Source: Anaerolineales bacterium (lineage in GTDB: Bacteria > Chloroflexota > Anaerolineae > Anaerolineales > UBA6663). Taken from it: a DNA stretch of 10,195 nt. Position 1 is the stretch's first letter. The number at the start of each line of letters is the position of its first letter. The position numbers and the translations under genes were made by a program. Below are positions 6,885 through 10,195 of this stretch, one piece after another. Location: positions 1 to 10,195 of the forward strand of contig JAGOBN010000019.1 of assembly GCA_017999235.1 (NCBI GenBank), given 5' to 3'. The notes under the pieces were generated by a model, which did not search any database, was not told where the DNA came from, and saw only the letters and a program-made list of their open reading frames with translations.

Positions 6885-7004
6885 CTCTTGGCAACGACCT
6901 ACTCTCCCGGACGGTCTCCCGTCAAGTACCATCAGCGCTGTCAGGCTTAACTTCCGGGTTCGAGATGGGACCGGGTGTACCCCTGACGCTCAAATCACCA
7001 AGAG
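6885..7004 (-). rRNA. rrf: 5S ribosomal RNA
   Basis: The reverse strand reads as a complete 5S rRNA of about 120 nucleotides. Helix I is closed by CTCTTGG at the 5' end (7004-6998) and CCAAGAG at the 3' end (6891-6885). Inside are the typical core elements CCCATCTCGAACCCGGAAGTTAAG, split here as CCCATCTCGAAC then CCGGAAGTTAAG, and a 3' part with GGGAGAGTAGGTCGTTGCC. It follows the 23S gene after a spacer of about 75 bases and precedes the terminator. The exact ends are set by helix I and may be off by one or two bases. Confidence 0.97.
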
Positions 7005-7035
7005 AATTTGTTCAAGTATAGCGGCGCCGCCGCCC

Positions 7036-7071
7036 TACAACTCAATAACGTGGAAATTCAATTTCTCCGCA
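7036..7071 (-). repeat. 3' arm of the 23S precursor processing stem
   Basis: Positions 7050-7071 are the exact reverse complement of 10062-10083 (22 base pairs). After a small bulge, 7036-7048 pairs with 10086-10098 with a single mismatch (C at 7043 against C at 10091). This brackets the 23S gene, as expected for the RNase III-type stem of pre-23S rRNA. The rest of the 23S–5S spacer (7005-7035) holds only a GC-rich GGCGCCGCC stretch. Confidence 0.85.
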
Positions 7072-7079
7072 CCACTCTA

Positions 7080-10056
<2,977 letters not shown>

Positions 10057-10061
10057 CGTGA

Positions 10062-10098
10062 TGCGGAGAAATTGAATTTCCACAATTATTCAGTTGTA
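10062..10098 (-). repeat. 5' arm of the 23S precursor processing stem
   Basis: This arm lies just upstream of the 23S 5' end and pairs with 7036-7071, as described for that arm. The 22-base core (10062-10083) is perfectly complementary. The outer part (10086-10098) pairs after a two-base against one-base bulge. Confidence 0.85.
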
Positions 10099-10195
10099 AA
10101 GGTGCCCGCCCAGCTGACCCCCCGCCAGCCCGGCTCCGACGTTAGCCGCCGATCCCTAAGCACGTCGCCACATGCCCACGAATCGATGCCCAACG
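10099..10195 (-). other. Leader or 16S–23S spacer, partial
   Basis: These 97 bases upstream of the 23S processing stem contain no recognizable tRNA (no T-loop or acceptor stem), no 16S 3' end (no anti-Shine-Dalgarno CCTCCTTT in the rRNA sense) and no clear promoter. They are either part of a longer 16S–23S spacer or the leader of a 23S–5S unit separate from 16S. The window does not decide between these. Confidence 0.6.

Noticed and set aside
10099..10195. tRNA gene in the region upstream of 23S
   Set aside because: No T-loop, anticodon arm or complementary acceptor ends could be drawn on either strand.

Overview
The window comes from a GC-rich bacterial chromosome. The style of the genes (a single-span VWA–FHA protein, a paralogue-rich polytopic membrane protein, a PacL-type cation ATPase) and the rRNA sequence suggest Chloroflexota (Anaerolineae-like). 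This is an inference from overall resemblance, not a phylogenetic result. No mobile element, CRISPR array, phage gene or tRNA gene is visible. Most of the window is housekeeping DNA.

Layout: (1) Positions 1-443, minus strand, hold the 5' end of a P-type cation-transporting ATPase with a good promoter and ribosome binding site. (2) A 167-bp divergent intergenic region follows. It contains inverted repeats that can fold in two mutually exclusive ways ahead of a plus-strand TerC-family metal-transport gene (611-1474). (3) xpt (1532-2104) and guaA (2183-3745) form a compact purine-salvage pair: xanthine to XMP, then XMP to GMP. (4) A polytopic membrane protein of unknown function (3826-4782) precedes a protein with a signal peptide, an extracytoplasmic VWA-like domain, one membrane span and a cytoplasmic FHA domain (4860-6761). 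(5) An rRNA block lies on the minus strand and converges on these genes: 23S rRNA (about 7080-10056) and 5S rRNA (about 6885-7004). A hairpin terminator with U-rich tails on both strands lies between the converging units, and a long processing stem flanks the 23S. The 16S gene, if linked, would lie beyond 10195.

Two functional themes stand out. The divergent ATPase and TerC genes both suggest export or homeostasis of divalent cations (Mn2+ or Ca2+). The Xpt and GuaA enzymes catalyse consecutive steps of guanine-nucleotide salvage. The VWA–FHA protein could link an extracytoplasmic module to phosphothreonine signalling in the cytoplasm, but its VWA metal-binding motif is degenerate. The 23S carries A at E. 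coli position 2057 and a compensating U at 2611, a natural variant of the macrolide-binding site. I see no convincing wholly new system here. The items most worth a second look are the TerC leader, the VWA–FHA architecture and its G9 tract, and the 23S variant.
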